From NCBI RefSeq assembly GCF_010977555.1, contig NZ_CP048815.1:682001-746000 (forward strand): a stretch of 64,000 bases of DNA, in the 5' to 3' direction. Made by a program: the position numbers and the translations under genes. This DNA comes from Caulobacter rhizosphaerae. GTDB lineage: Bacteria; Pseudomonadota; Alphaproteobacteria; Caulobacterales; Caulobacteraceae. Shown here piece after piece: positions 32,903 through 42,905 of the stretch (position 1 is its first letter; every line of letters begins with the position of its first letter). The notes beneath the pieces were generated by a model that was not told where the DNA came from, ran no database searches, and worked only from the letters and a program-made list of their open reading frames with translations.

Positions 32903-35900
32903 ATGTTCTTACGTAAAGTTCTACTATGCACGACCATGATCGCGGGTGTGATCGCGGTGGGTGCGCCGACCCTCGCGACGGCTCAAGACACAGCCGCCAC
33001 GCCGGCCGCCGCGACGCCGGAAGGGACGGAAGTAGATGAACTGGTGGTCACCGGTTCGCGGATCCGTCGCAATGAATTCAACAGCATCTCTCCGGTCCAG
33101 GTGATCACCTCGGAGGGATCGACCCTGGCCGGCCTGGTCAGCGGCAGCGAAATCCTGCAGGGCGCGTCGGTCTCGGCTGGTTCGACCCAGATCAACAGCC
33201 AGTTCACCGGCTTCGTCGTCAACGGCGGCGGCGGCGTGAACACGGTCTCGCTGCGGGGCCTGGGCGATCAGCGCACGCTGGTGCTGCTGAACGGCCGGCG
33301 CCTGCCGCCCGCGGGCACCCAGGGCGCGGTCGCGGCCGTCGACCTGAACATCCTGCCCGACGCCATCGTCGAACGGTACGAGATCCTGAAGGACGGTGCC
33401 TCGTCGATCTACGGCTCGGACGCCGTGGCCGGCGTCGTCAACGTCATCACGCGCAACAAGCTGGACGGCGGTCGCCTGGAGGCGTCCGGCAACTTCGGCG
33501 GCGGCGGCGACGGCGGCAACGAATACACCTTCAGCGGCGCCTACGGTAGGGTGCTCGACAAGGGGCGGTTCCAGATCAGCGGCCAGTACTATGAGCAAAA
33601 GGCGCTCAAGTACGGCGACCGCAAGGACCTGATGTGCCAGGAGCAATATAGCTTCGACCCCACCACCGGCGCGCGCAACGACTGGATCGACGTCGACACC
33701 GGCACCTACAAGTGCACGGGCCCGTCGGGCGCGCTGTTCAACTACATCCCCGTCTATTCCTCGAGCGGAGCCTTCTATGGCAGCCGCGCCAGGATCTCGA
33801 CGGACGGCCCGGCCTATCCGGCCAACCCGCCGATCGTGGCCGCCTCCAACGCCGATCCCCGCCTGCCGGGCTATCGTTTCGCGCCGCTGAACGACCGCGA
33901 CACGATCAACGCCCTGGAACGGAACGCCGACTTCATCTCGCCGACCAAGCGCTACACCCTCTATGCCGACGGCCAGTACGACCTGAACTTCGGCGAGCTG
34001 TACGGCGAGTTCCTGGGCCACCAGCGCAAGTCGCAGCAGACCAACCTCCAGCAGCTGTTCCCGATCATCGCGCCGGAAGCCCCGTGCGACGTGAACCCGT
34101 TCAACTGCCCGGGCGCTTCGTTCGCGAACACCGCCCAGACCATCCCTGGCACGGGCCTCTACGCGCCTCAGGCCCTGGCCCTGACGCCGTACAAGTACAC
34201 CCAGGACGTCACCGTGTTCCGGGGAGTCGTCGGACTGCGCGGCAAGTTCGGCGAGAACCTGGGCTACTTCAACGGCTGGACCTGGGACGGCTACGCCAGC
34301 TTCTCCAAGAACCGCGGCAAGTACAGCCTCACCGGCATCAACAGCCAGAAGTTCCTGGACGGCATCGGCGGCGATTGGGCCGAGAGCGACTTCACGCCGA
34401 TCGTCGGCCGCCACATCAACCTGTTCTCGGACGAGGTTCTGCGGACCGGCAACCTGACGGCGGACGACTACGCCTATCTGAAACTGACGGACAAGGGCGT
34501 CACCGACTACGAGCAGACCATCGCCGAATTCACCGTGTCCGGCGACCTGTTCAAGCTGCCGGCCGGCCCGGTGTCGGGGGCGTTCGGCGTGTCGTATCGT
34601 CATGACAAGCTGGACGACAAGCCCGGCACGGACCTGACCACCCAGAACTTCTACAACCTGGCCACCGCCAGCCGCACCAAGGGCAGCGACACGGTCAAGG
34701 AAGCGTACGGAGAACTGGAAGCGCCGATCCTGAAGGCGCTGCCGGCCATCGAATCCCTGACGGTCAACCTGTCGGGACGTGTGTCGGATTACGACTCGTA
34801 TGGCACGAACTACACCTACAAGGCGGGCCTGAACTGGCAGATCACCCCGGCCTACCGGCTGCGCAGCAGCTACGGCACCTCGTTCCGCGCCCCGGCGCTG
34901 TTCGAGCTGAACCTGGGCGACCAGGGCGGCTATCTGAGCCAGGCTTCGGTGGATCCCTGCATCCGCTACGCTCCGCCGGAAGGCGGCGGCGTGTCGAACC
35001 CGACGATTGCCAAGAACTGCGCGGCCCAGGGCATCCCGGGCGACTACGGCGGCAACAACCCGTCGGCGTTCATCGTCACCGGCGGCGGCAAGGACCTGAA
35101 GCCGGAGAAGTCGAAGGCGTTCAGCGCGGGCTTCATCTGGACCCCGGATTTCGCCGACATCAACATCGCGATCGATTACTACGAGATCGAGGTCAATGAT
35201 CAGGTCACCAGCAACGGCGCGGCCGTCATCGGTCAGTGCTACGCGGCGGCCGACTTCCCGACCAATCCGTTCTGCAGCCTGTTCACGCGCGACCTCGACC
35301 CGGATTCGTCGACCTATCTCGGCATCACCGACATCGACGGCTCGTTCCGCAACATCGTCAGCCAGACGAGCCGCGGCATCGACCTGACGGCGCGCTACAA
35401 TCGCGATATCGGCCCGGGCAAGCTGACCCTGGACGCCCAGTTCAGCTACACCCTGGAGGACTCTCAAGAGCTGTTCCCGGGCTCGACGGACGACTTCAAC
35501 GGCGTGATCGGCGAGCCGAAGGTGGTCGGCAACACCCAGCTTCGCTATCGCTGGAACGACTTCACGATCGCCTGGTCGACCCAGTTCGTCGGCCACCAGT
35601 CGAACTACGACTACCAGTTCGGCACCAATCTCTCGCCGCCGTCGAACTACACCACCCCGCAGGGTTCGGCCTTCGTCGCCAAGAACCATGCCGAGGCGAT
35701 GTGGTACCACGGCCTGTCGGTCCGCTATGAAGCCGACAAGTGGGAAGGCATCGTGGGCGTGACCAACCTCTTCAACGAGGCTCCGCCCAAGGTGTCGCCG
35801 GCCCTGCAGGACCGCGGCAACTTCACCTACGGCCGCGTCGGCAGCTACGCCTTCGCGACCCAGTACGACTACATCGGCCGTCAGGTGTTCGTGAACCTGA

Positions 35901-35914
35901 CCCACCGGTTCTAG
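32903..35914 (+). CDS. TonB-dependent receptor
   Basis: 1003-aa outer-membrane receptor. Signal peptide MFLRKVLLCTTMIAGVIAVG..., then a TonB box in ELVVTGSRI, a plug with GLGDQRTLVLLNGRRLPPAG and VERYEILKDGASSIYGSDAV, and a 22-strand barrel ending NLTHRF with terminal phenylalanine. The plug region matches the large Caulobacter/Xanthomonas-type receptors for oligosaccharides or peptides. The start is set by GGGGAG at ideal distance; longer in-frame starts lack it. Divergent from a secreted S9 peptidase, which suggests peptide-derived substrates. Confidence 0.92.
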   Translation: MFLRKVLLCTTMIAGVIAVGAPTLATAQDTAATPAAATPEGTEVDELVVTGSRIRRNEFNSISPVQVITSEGSTLAGLVSGSEILQGASVSAGSTQINSQFTGFVVNGGGGVNTVSLRGLGDQRTLVLLNGRRLPPAGTQGAVAAVDLNILPDAIVERYEILKDGASSIYGSDAVAGVVNVITRNKLDGGRLEASGNFGGGGDGGNEYTFSGAYGRVLDKGRFQISGQYYEQKALKYGDRKDLMCQEQYSFDPTTGARNDWIDVDTGTYKCTGPSGALFNYIPVYSSSGAFYGSRARISTDGPAYPANPPIVAASNADPRLPGYRFAPLNDRDTINALERNADFISPTKRYTLYADGQYDLNFGELYGEFLGHQRKSQQTNLQQLFPIIAPEAPCDVNPFNCPGASFANTAQTIPGTGLYAPQALALTPYKYTQDVTVFRGVVGLRGKFGENLGYFNGWTWDGYASFSKNRGKYSLTGINSQKFLDGIGGDWAESDFTPIVGRHINLFSDEVLRTGNLTADDYAYLKLTDKGVTDYEQTIAEFTVSGDLFKLPAGPVSGAFGVSYRHDKLDDKPGTDLTTQNFYNLATASRTKGSDTVKEAYGELEAPILKALPAIESLTVNLSGRVSDYDSYGTNYTYKAGLNWQITPAYRLRSSYGTSFRAPALFELNLGDQGGYLSQASVDPCIRYAPPEGGGVSNPTIAKNCAAQGIPGDYGGNNPSAFIVTGGGKDLKPEKSKAFSAGFIWTPDFADINIAIDYYEIEVNDQVTSNGAAVIGQCYAAADFPTNPFCSLFTRDLDPDSSTYLGITDIDGSFRNIVSQTSRGIDLTARYNRDIGPGKLTLDAQFSYTLEDSQELFPGSTDDFNGVIGEPKVVGNTQLRYRWNDFTIAWSTQFVGHQSNYDYQFGTNLSPPSNYTTPQGSAFVAKNHAEAMWYHGLSVRYEADKWEGIVGVTNLFNEAPPKVSPALQDRGNFTYGRVGSYAFATQYDYIGRQVFVNLTHRF

Positions 35915-35952
35915 GCGTCCCGGCGAACTGGACACCGTTCGTCGTCAGAAAA

Positions 35953-36040
35953 GCCCCGGCCTGAGCAGTCAGGCCGGGGCCCCAGACCGGATCAAGCCTG
36001 GAAACGGAAAGGGGCGGACCTTCGAGGTCCGCCCCTTTTT
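35953..36040. terminator. Two terminator hairpins between TonB receptor and response regulator
   Basis: GCCCCGGCCTGA-GCAG-TCAGGCCGGGGC (35953-35980) has a T-run on its minus-strand exit side. GGGGCGGACCT-TCG-AGGTCCGCCCC (36011-36035) is followed by TTTTT on the plus strand. The first suits the minus-strand kinase/regulator unit, the second the plus-strand receptor gene. Confidence 0.85.
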
Positions 36041-36117
36041 GTTCGCCCATGCCGCCGCCGGGCATGAGATTCGACCGTTCGCGGATCCTGGCTTTTCCTC
36101 AAGCCAGGGCGTGAAGC

Positions 36118-36486
36118 TCAGACGCTCTGCGCCGCCAGGCCCTCCAGGACCTTGCGCAGGTCGGCTTCGCGGAACGGCTTCTGCAGCACGGTCGCGCCCT
36201 TGTGGCCTTCCGACAGGCCGGCCTCGCCATAGCCGCTGGCGAAGGCGAACGGCACGCCGCGCGCCTTCAGGGCGTCGGCGACCGGGAAGATCGGGCGGCC
36301 GCCCAGGTTGACGTCCAGCAGGGCCGCGTCGATGTCGGCCTCGCCGGCCAGGCGCAGCGCCTCGTCCAGCTCGGCCGCGGGACCGACGACCACGCAGCCG
36401 AGGTCGCTGAGCATGTCCTCCACCAACATGGAGACCAGCGCCTCGTCTTCGACGACCAAGACCTTAAGGGCGGCAAGGGTCTTCAT
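36118..36486 (-). CDS. Single-domain response regulator
   Basis: 122-aa CheY-like receiver domain without an output domain. Acidic pocket in VVEDEAL, phosphoacceptor D58 in LLDVNLGG, S84 in FASGYG and K103 in LQKPF. It is 3 bp downstream of the HWE kinase gene and is its probable partner. Single-domain regulators act by binding other proteins or as phosphate sinks. Confidence 0.92.
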   Translation of the reverse strand: MKTLAALKVLVVEDEALVSMLVEDMLSDLGCVVVGPAAELDEALRLAGEADIDAALLDVNLGGRPIFPVADALKARGVPFAFASGYGEAGLSEGHKGATVLQKPFREADLRKVLEGLAAQSV

Positions 36487-36489
36487 GGT

Positions 36490-38130
36490 TCAGGGCTCCA
36501 GAGCACGGATCGGCAACCGCATGGTGCATACGAGGCCTAGGCTATCATAGGCCAGTGAGACTTGTGCGGACAGTTCTCCCGCCAGACCCTTTTCCAGCAG
36601 GCGGGCGCCGAATCCGTGACGGCGGGGCGCCACGACCGGCGGGCCGCCGTGCTCGGTCCAGGTCAGGCGCAGGCGTGGCTCGGACTCCGGCCCGCTCGAT
36701 TCCGGCCCGCCCGGCTCGGGCCCCCAGGCCGCTCGCACCCCGCCGCCGGGAACCGACAGCGCGCCGTACTTCAGGGCGTTGGTCGTCAGTTCATGGATCG
36801 CCATGCCCAGGGCCACCGTCGCCTTGGGGCTCAGCTGGACGTCGCGGGCGTAGTCGAAGGCGATGCGGTCGCGGGCGGCGAAGGCCTCCAGCTCGAAATC
36901 GAAGATCTCGCGCAGGCTGGCGCCTTGCCAGTTCTGCTGGGTCAGCAGGTCGTGGGTGTGCGACAGGGCCATGATCCGCCCCTCGAAGGCGTCGCGGAAC
37001 GCCTCGGGGGTGTCGGTCGTGCGTAGGGTCTGGCTGGCGATCGACTGCACCGAGACCAGGGTGTTCTTCACGCGGTGGTTCAGCTCGTTGACCAGCAGCT
37101 TCTGCCGCTCCTCGGCGCGCTTGCGCTCGGTGACGTCCAGCGACACGCCCGCCATCCGCCGGGCGCCGCCGTGATCGGCGGTCTGGGCGGCCCGGCCCCG
37201 GGCGTGCACCCAGCGGACATCTCCGCCCGGGGTGCAGACCCGGTACTCGATGTCGTAGTCGGCCCCGTGGCGGATGGCGTCCTCGATGGCGGCGATCATC
37301 CGCGGACGGTCGTCGGGGTGCACGGAGGCGACCAGGTCGGCGAACCCGAAGTCGTCGCCGGGGGCGCGGCCGTAATTGGCCTTGCAGATATCCGAGGCCA
37401 GATAGGCGCGGGTCTCGACGTCCAGCTCCCACGAGCCCAGGCGGCCGGCCTCCAGGGCGAACTTCAGGCGCTCTTCGGCGTCGCGACGCTGGGCCAGCTC
37501 GGCATGGGCGGCCTCGTGGGTCCGCACGGACTCGATCGCCACCGCCGCCTGTCCGGCCAGGCCGACCACCAGGCTCTCGGCGCGCGGCCCGAAGCGCCCC
37601 GCCTGCGGATGGCCGAAGAACAGTCCGCCCAGCACGACCCCGGCGCGGGTGACCACCGGCACGGCCAGGTAGCTGCGGACGGGCAGGTGGCCTTCGGGCA
37701 TGCCGTGATGGGGCGGGTCACGGCCGTAGCGCGGGTCGCGGGTGATGTCGTCCGACCGCACCACGCCCTGGCCCTTGAAGGTGGGGGCGAAGACGGCGGT
37801 GCTGCGCGGCGTCGGAAAGGCTTCGAAGGCCGAGCGCGGCGCGCCCGACAGGCTGTAGAGCATGAAGCTCTCGCCGGCCTGGTCCGTGATCTTGTAGAAG
37901 AACGCGCCGAACTGGGCACCGGTCAGCTCGACCCCGCCGTCGACCACCGTCTGGACCAGGGTCTCGGCGTCATGGCCGGCTCCGATGGCCTCGGCGATGC
38001 GGTTGAGGGCGCGCGAGCGGCGCACCTCTTCGGCCAGGGCCTCTTCGGCCGCGGCGAGGCGTGCGACAAGGTCCTCGCCCTCGTCCTCCTCGGCGCGACT
38101 GGTCGCCTTGGCCAAGCTGTTCACCCCCAC
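36490..38130 (-). CDS. HWE-family sensor histidine kinase (GAF-PAS)
   Basis: 546-aa cytoplasmic kinase. A GAF domain (about 40-205) is followed by a PAS/PAC region (about 225-340, ending DVTERKRAEERQ), then the HWE-type dimerisation box with H352 in NELNHRVKNTLVSVQSIASQ and an ATP domain with HELTTNALKYGALS. The ATP domain holds a repetitive insert, GPEPGGPESSGPESEP, between strands. No transmembrane segments are seen, so it senses internal signals. The downstream gene is its single-domain regulator. Start is GTG at 38130; GTG at 38124 is also possible. Confidence 0.9.
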   Translation of the reverse strand: MGVNSLAKATSRAEEDEGEDLVARLAAAEEALAEEVRRSRALNRIAEAIGAGHDAETLVQTVVDGGVELTGAQFGAFFYKITDQAGESFMLYSLSGAPRSAFEAFPTPRSTAVFAPTFKGQGVVRSDDITRDPRYGRDPPHHGMPEGHLPVRSYLAVPVVTRAGVVLGGLFFGHPQAGRFGPRAESLVVGLAGQAAVAIESVRTHEAAHAELAQRRDAEERLKFALEAGRLGSWELDVETRAYLASDICKANYGRAPGDDFGFADLVASVHPDDRPRMIAAIEDAIRHGADYDIEYRVCTPGGDVRWVHARGRAAQTADHGGARRMAGVSLDVTERKRAEERQKLLVNELNHRVKNTLVSVQSIASQTLRTTDTPEAFRDAFEGRIMALSHTHDLLTQQNWQGASLREIFDFELEAFAARDRIAFDYARDVQLSPKATVALGMAIHELTTNALKYGALSVPGGGVRAAWGPEPGGPESSGPESEPRLRLTWTEHGGPPVVAPRRHGFGARLLEKGLAGELSAQVSLAYDSLGLVCTMRLPIRALEP

Positions 38131-38301
38131 TCGCCCCGGTGCTCGTTCTCGAGCGCGATCACAAACGCATCGCCACAGTGATGGTTCCGCAGGCCGCCAT
38201 AGTGCGCTGGGAACCGGCCGCCCTCAACCCGCCCGTGCGGCAAATCATCGGGCAGATCGGCGAAAATCAGGCCGTTGAGTCGAGTATGCGACGCAGGGCG
38301 C

Positions 38302-39588
38302 TCAGCGGACGCTCTCGTCCAGCCGTCCGCTGATCCGCAGGCCGGTGATCTGGTTGCGCTGGCGGCGCAGCACCTGGAAGCGGTGGTGGTGGAAGATGAA
38401 GATCTGGCCGGGCTCGGGAATGGTCTGGGCCTCGTGGATCACCAGGCCGGCGATGGTCACCGCCTCGCCCTCCGGCAGGCGCCAGTCCATGGCCCGGTTG
38501 AGGTCGCGCACGGTGACGTGGCCGTCGACGTGCACCGAGCCGTCCGCCTGCGGACGAAGGCCCTCGACCTTGGTGTCGTGCTCGTCCTCGATCTCGCCGA
38601 CGATCTCCTCGAGGATGTCCTCCAGGGTCACCAGCCCCTGCAGCGCCCCGTACTCGTCGACCACCAGGGCGAAGTGGCTGCGCCGCTTGAGGAAGGCGTT
38701 CAGCTGGTCCTTCAGATTGGTGGTGTCGGGGATGAACCACGGCTCGCGCTGGATCGAGGCCACGTCGATGTCGTCGATCGCGCCGTTGGCGGCGGCCAGG
38801 GCCCGCAGCAGGTCGCGGGCGTGCAACACCCCGACGATGTTGTCGGCGTTGTCGCGATAGAGGGGGATGCGGGTGTGCTGGGCCTCCAGCGCCTCGGCCA
38901 CCAGCTCGCGGATCGGCAGGTCGGCGTCGATCAGGGTGATCGACTTGCGGTGGACCATGATCTCGGAGACGTCCATGTCCGACAGGTCCAGCACCCCGCC
39001 CAGCATCCGCCGGTCGCCGCTTTCGACCCCGCCTTCGGAGTGGTGGTATTCGACCGCGCCGCGGATCTCCTCGTGGGCGGCCAGGACGTCGACCTCCATG
39101 GTCAGCTTGACGCCGAACAATCGCAGCGTACGGCGCACCACCCACTGGATGGCGTAGATGATCGGTCCGAACAGCCGCACCACCAGCAGGGTGGGTCCGG
39201 ACAGGAAGCGGGCCACGTCGTCCGACTTCAGGATCGCCAGGGTCTTGGGCAGCACCTCGGCGAACACCAGGACCAGCACGGTCATCGCCCCGGTCGCCGC
39301 CGCCACGCCCCACGGGCCCGGGATGGCGGCGGTCAGCACCTGGGTGGTCAGGGCCGAGGCCAGGATGTTGATCAGGTTGTTGCCCAGCAGCACCGCCCCG
39401 ATCATCGTCTCCTGGTCGGCCAGCAGCGTGTTGACCCGCTTGGCCGGTCGGTCGCCCTCGCGTTCCAGCTGGTGCATGCGGGCCCGCGAGGCGGCGGTCA
39501 GCGAGGTCTCGGCGGCCGAGAACAGCGCCGACAGGGCCAGCAGGACGATGACGATCGGCGCGAGGCCGAGGATGGCGGTCAGGATCAT
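38302..39588 (-). CDS. CNNM/CorC-HlyC family transporter (DUF21-CBS)
   Basis: 428-aa membrane protein. An N-terminal DUF21 region with four hydrophobic segments includes SAAETSLTAASRARM and LLGNNLINILASAL; a CBS pair (about residues 200-330) contains MVHRKSITLIDADLPIRELV and VVDEYGALQGLVTLEDILEEIVGEI, and a C-terminal CorC_HlyC domain ends DFN-type fold with GLVIHEAQTIPEPG. The family includes Mg2+/Co2+ efflux proteins. It precedes the kinase gene by 171 bp on the same strand. Confidence 0.92.
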   Translation of the reverse strand: MILTAILGLAPIVIVLLALSALFSAAETSLTAASRARMHQLEREGDRPAKRVNTLLADQETMIGAVLLGNNLINILASALTTQVLTAAIPGPWGVAAATGAMTVLVLVFAEVLPKTLAILKSDDVARFLSGPTLLVVRLFGPIIYAIQWVVRRTLRLFGVKLTMEVDVLAAHEEIRGAVEYHHSEGGVESGDRRMLGGVLDLSDMDVSEIMVHRKSITLIDADLPIRELVAEALEAQHTRIPLYRDNADNIVGVLHARDLLRALAAANGAIDDIDVASIQREPWFIPDTTNLKDQLNAFLKRRSHFALVVDEYGALQGLVTLEDILEEIVGEIEDEHDTKVEGLRPQADGSVHVDGHVTVRDLNRAMDWRLPEGEAVTIAGLVIHEAQTIPEPGQIFIFHHHRFQVLRRQRNQITGLRISGRLDESVR

Positions 39589-40000
39589 GGAAGGGTTGTA
39601 CGCCGGGGCGGCGGCGAGGGGGAGATGGCATGGGCGGCGGGCCCGATGCGGATCGGACCTTACGAAGCCGTGCGTGGTCCTCGTCCTTCGACAGGCTCAG
39701 GATGAGGACCAGTGTTAGGGCCGTGTCAGCAGAAAACCTCATCCTGAGCTTGTCGAAGGACGAGGTTTTCGGCCCCGGAGCTGAAGGTCGATCCGCAGGT
39801 GCGTGGGCTCAGGCGTCCAAGCCTCCTCGGCGAGGCGGCCCTTCAGCTAGGGTTTCCATCGCAAGTTGAGACTATTCTGTGGATATTGTGCCCGTTTGGC
39901 GGCGGTTGTTCAAATCTAAGCAATATCTTTGTGGATTTACGAGAAAAATGTCACATAGCCGTGTCATGGCCTCCCCCGATTTCATTCGCAGGAGGGGCCA
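39589..40000. other. 412-bp intergenic region with repeat and AT-rich receptor leader
   Basis: Holds the family B repeat (39669-39771) and then an AT-richer stretch (about 39850-39990). Near its end TGTCAC (39949-39954) and TGTCAT (39962-39967) are direct repeats 13 bp apart, recalling Pho boxes (11 bp apart), and AGGAGG (39991 on) is the Shine-Dalgarno for the receptor TTG start. No open gene is supported. Confidence 0.6.
39669..39771. repeat. Inverted-repeat element, family B copy 1
   Basis: Two modules: TGGTCCTC...GAGGACCA around CGTCCTTCGACAGGCTCAGG, then AAAACCTC...GAGGTTTT around ATCCTGAGCTTGTCGAAGG. Each module is bounded by its own 8-nt inverted ends. The whole element is the reverse complement of the one at 48737-48837, with a different central spacer. 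Confidence 0.85.
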
Positions 40001-42823
40001 TTGCACCGGATCATCGACACAGGCGCCGCGTCCAGGCGCGCGGGCCGGGCTGGAACGCGCAGACGCGCGCTGATGGCCGGGGCCATGGCGACGGCGGCCT
40101 TCATGACGGGCCAGGCTTGGGCGGCCGAGCCGACAGCCGAACCCGCGGCCGACGCCGGCGACCCCACGACCGTCGACTCCCTGGTCATCGTCGCCAAGCG
40201 CAACGACGCGGCCAAGGCCCAGATGAGCGCCCTGACGCCGGTGGCGATCCTGTCGGCCGAGGACCTGGAGCACACCGCGGTCCACAACGTCGCCGAGGCC
40301 CTGGGCATGATGCCCAGCGTCAATGTGATGAACACCGGCTCGTCGTTCTTCGGCGGCATCGACGGCGCCTCGCGCGGCGAGGGCATGTTCGTGTCGATCC
40401 GCGGCCTGAACGCCGAGTTCAACGTCAACATGATCAACGGCGTGACCGTGGCCCAGGGCATGCCCTACAGCCGCCAGGTCCAGCTGAGCCTGCTGCCGCC
40501 GTCGGGCCTGCACACCATCCTGCTGAACAAGACCTCGACCGCCGACATGGACGGCGACGCGATCGGCGGCACGGTCGATTTCCGCACGCCCTCGGCCTTT
40601 GACTACCACGACGACGTCCAGGGCTCGATCACGGTCTCGGGCCGGGTCGAGAGCCGCGCCCGCGACTATGGCGACAAGGGCCTGGGCGGCGGCCTGTCGG
40701 GCGAATGGGCCCGGAAGTTCGGGGCCGACCAGACCTTCGGCGTCTATGCCAGCGCCTTCTACGACAAGCGCAACTACGCCAACAGCGAGATGGCCGGCGT
40801 CATGGCCGCCCGCAACGACGGCGGCTGGGGCTTCCTGGTCAAGGACAAGGATGGGAACAGCTATCCCGGCCTGGATCCGGAGCAGAACATCACCCAGACC
40901 GGCGCCAACTTCGGGGTCTCCAACGGCTACACCGCCCGCTGGGGCGGCAACTTCACCGCCGACTGGCGCCCGGACGACACGCTGGACGTCTATCTGCGCG
41001 GCTCCTACGCCTACGCCAAGACCCAGCAGAACTCGACGCTCAGCCAGTATGTGAGCGCCGCCAAGAGCTACAAGGAGACCGTCCCCGGCTCCGGGCGCTA
41101 CGCCCTCAGCGTCGACGCGATCTCGACCCGGGTCTGGTACGAGACCAACCCCGAGAAGGCCGACCTGGGCACGCTGCAGTTCGGCGGCGACAAGACCCTG
41201 GGCGCGTGGACCCTGTCGCCGCAGCTGTTCTACAGCGAGGGCGACAACGACCGGCCCAACCATATCGAGGCCTCGGCCCGCATCAACCAGAGCGACCGGT
41301 TCAACAACGGCTCCAACCGGCCGCTGGGCGGGCTGTCGATGAGCTATACCGACGACCTGCCCCGGCCGCTGCTCACCCCAGACATCTATAACGACCTGAA
41401 CAACGCCGGCTCCGCCTTGCTGGCGCGCCGCGCCGGCCAGCTGACAGAGCAGTACAGCGGCCAGCAAAAGTACGGCTTCAAGTTCGACGCCAAGCGGGTC
41501 TTCGAGGACGGCGCGCTGCAGTGGGTGAAGCTGGGCGGCAAATATGTCGACAGCCACCGCCGGGTCACCAACCGCGACTGGACCAACGACCACTTCGCCA
41601 ACCTGATCGGCCAGGGCGGCCTGACCTGGGACAGCCTGGGCCTGACCACCGGCTATTACGACCACATCTATCCGGGCGAGTATGGCTGGCGGGTGCCGAA
41701 GGTCAGCCAGGACAAGCTGTTCGAGTACTTCAACAAGTACAAGACCGACGCCAGCTTCGACACCTGCGGCTCGAACGCGGTCAACAACTTCAACTGCAAC
41801 ACCCAGAAGGGCGACGAGGCGGTGGCCTCGCTCTACGCCATGGCCGACTACCAGTTCGGCGATGTCGAGGTCATCCCTGGCCTGCGCTACGAGCACACCA
41901 AGATCGACAACACCTACTGGGCGATCCCGACCACCAGCGCCGGCCAGCAGACCGGGAACTGGGCCAAGAGCGACACCACCTATGACGAGGTCCTGCCCAG
42001 CCTGTTCCTGACCTGGCGGCCCAGCGACGCCGCGGTCTATCGCGGCTCGGTCTGGACCTCCTACACCCGTCCGGCCTTCATCCAGCTGGCCGGCGGCGAG
42101 CGCCGCCAGGTCAGCGACGACGGCAATGTCACGATCACCAAGGGCAATCCCGACCTGAAGCCGATCAAGGCGATCAACCTGGACCTATCGGGCGAGTGGA
42201 GCAACGCCAAGGGCGGCTACGCCATGGTCGGCGGCTTCTACAAGCACCTGTCGGACTATCTGTACGACAACGGCTCCAGCCCGGTGAACTCCGACACCCT
42301 GACCGAGGGCAGGGTCACCACCAACCAGCCCACCAACGGTGGTGACGGCGACGTCTATGGCCTGGAGCTTCAGCTGCGACAGAAGTTCTCGGATCTGCCG
42401 GGCCTGCTGGGCGGCCTGGGGGCGGGCCTGAACGTCACGCGTCAGTGGACCAGCGTCGACCTGGGCGACGGCGTCGACAACCGCATCCAGAACGCGCCGG
42501 ACTGGCTGGCCGACGCCCAGCTCTTCTACCAGAAGGGCGGCTTCAGCTTCGACGTGATCTACCACTACACCGGCACCTATGTGGCCGACTACGATGTGCT
42601 GGACCAGGCGGGAGAGTGGGACAACCTGTGGGTTCGGCCCATGCGCAGCGTCGACCTGCATGTCGGCTACGCCTTCGACAACGGCGTGAAGCTGGACCTG
42701 TCGGTCGCCAACCTGCTGAAGGACGAAAGCTACTGGTCCCACATCGGCCAGCACAGCCTGGCGCTTTCCGACGTGGTGGACTCGGGCCGGACCAGCCTGC
42801 TGACCCTGAAATACGCCTACTGA
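40001..42823 (+). CDS. TonB-dependent receptor (likely phosphate-ester/phytate locus)
   Basis: 940-aa outer-membrane receptor with signal peptide (about residues 1-41, ending AWAAEP), TonB-box-like DSLVIVAKR, plug block FVSIRGLNAEFNVNMINGV and GLHTILLNKTSTADMDGDAIGGTVDFRT, and a barrel ending TLKYAY. The plug places it in the family often adjoining hydrolases. The TTG start has AGGAGG seven bases before it. A histidine acid phosphatase follows 82 bp later on the same strand, so phytate or a sugar phosphate is the likely ligand; this is inference. Confidence 0.92.
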   Translation: MHRIIDTGAASRRAGRAGTRRRALMAGAMATAAFMTGQAWAAEPTAEPAADAGDPTTVDSLVIVAKRNDAAKAQMSALTPVAILSAEDLEHTAVHNVAEALGMMPSVNVMNTGSSFFGGIDGASRGEGMFVSIRGLNAEFNVNMINGVTVAQGMPYSRQVQLSLLPPSGLHTILLNKTSTADMDGDAIGGTVDFRTPSAFDYHDDVQGSITVSGRVESRARDYGDKGLGGGLSGEWARKFGADQTFGVYASAFYDKRNYANSEMAGVMAARNDGGWGFLVKDKDGNSYPGLDPEQNITQTGANFGVSNGYTARWGGNFTADWRPDDTLDVYLRGSYAYAKTQQNSTLSQYVSAAKSYKETVPGSGRYALSVDAISTRVWYETNPEKADLGTLQFGGDKTLGAWTLSPQLFYSEGDNDRPNHIEASARINQSDRFNNGSNRPLGGLSMSYTDDLPRPLLTPDIYNDLNNAGSALLARRAGQLTEQYSGQQKYGFKFDAKRVFEDGALQWVKLGGKYVDSHRRVTNRDWTNDHFANLIGQGGLTWDSLGLTTGYYDHIYPGEYGWRVPKVSQDKLFEYFNKYKTDASFDTCGSNAVNNFNCNTQKGDEAVASLYAMADYQFGDVEVIPGLRYEHTKIDNTYWAIPTTSAGQQTGNWAKSDTTYDEVLPSLFLTWRPSDAAVYRGSVWTSYTRPAFIQLAGGERRQVSDDGNVTITKGNPDLKPIKAINLDLSGEWSNAKGGYAMVGGFYKHLSDYLYDNGSSPVNSDTLTEGRVTTNQPTNGGDGDVYGLELQLRQKFSDLPGLLGGLGAGLNVTRQWTSVDLGDGVDNRIQNAPDWLADAQLFYQKGGFSFDVIYHYTGTYVADYDVLDQAGEWDNLWVRPMRSVDLHVGYAFDNGVKLDLSVANLLKDESYWSHIGQHSLALSDVVDSGRTSLLTLKYAY

Positions 42824-42905
42824 TCCCGCGGATCCCGGCCGTCCGCGGCCGGGATCCCTCGCTCCGGCGCGAGGCTCGCGCCGATCTCACCGACAGGCGC
42901 GCCTG

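Noticed and set aside
32924..35935. A 1003-codon open frame on the minus strand opposite the TonB receptor gene
   Set aside because: It is the antisense shadow of a GC-rich coding region. It lacks domains, and the sense frame has signal peptide, plug, barrel and terminal F.
39900..39915. A tRNA T-loop (GTTCAAATC)
   Set aside because: The adjoining T-stem does not pair and no acceptor or anticodon arm can be built around it.
39940..39970. Pho box before the second TonB receptor
   Set aside because: The TGTCA repeats are 13 bp apart, not the 11 bp of a Pho box, and only two are present. Kept only as a hint.
39872..41896. A 674-codon minus-strand frame over the second TonB receptor
   Set aside because: Antisense shadow without any recognisable protein features.
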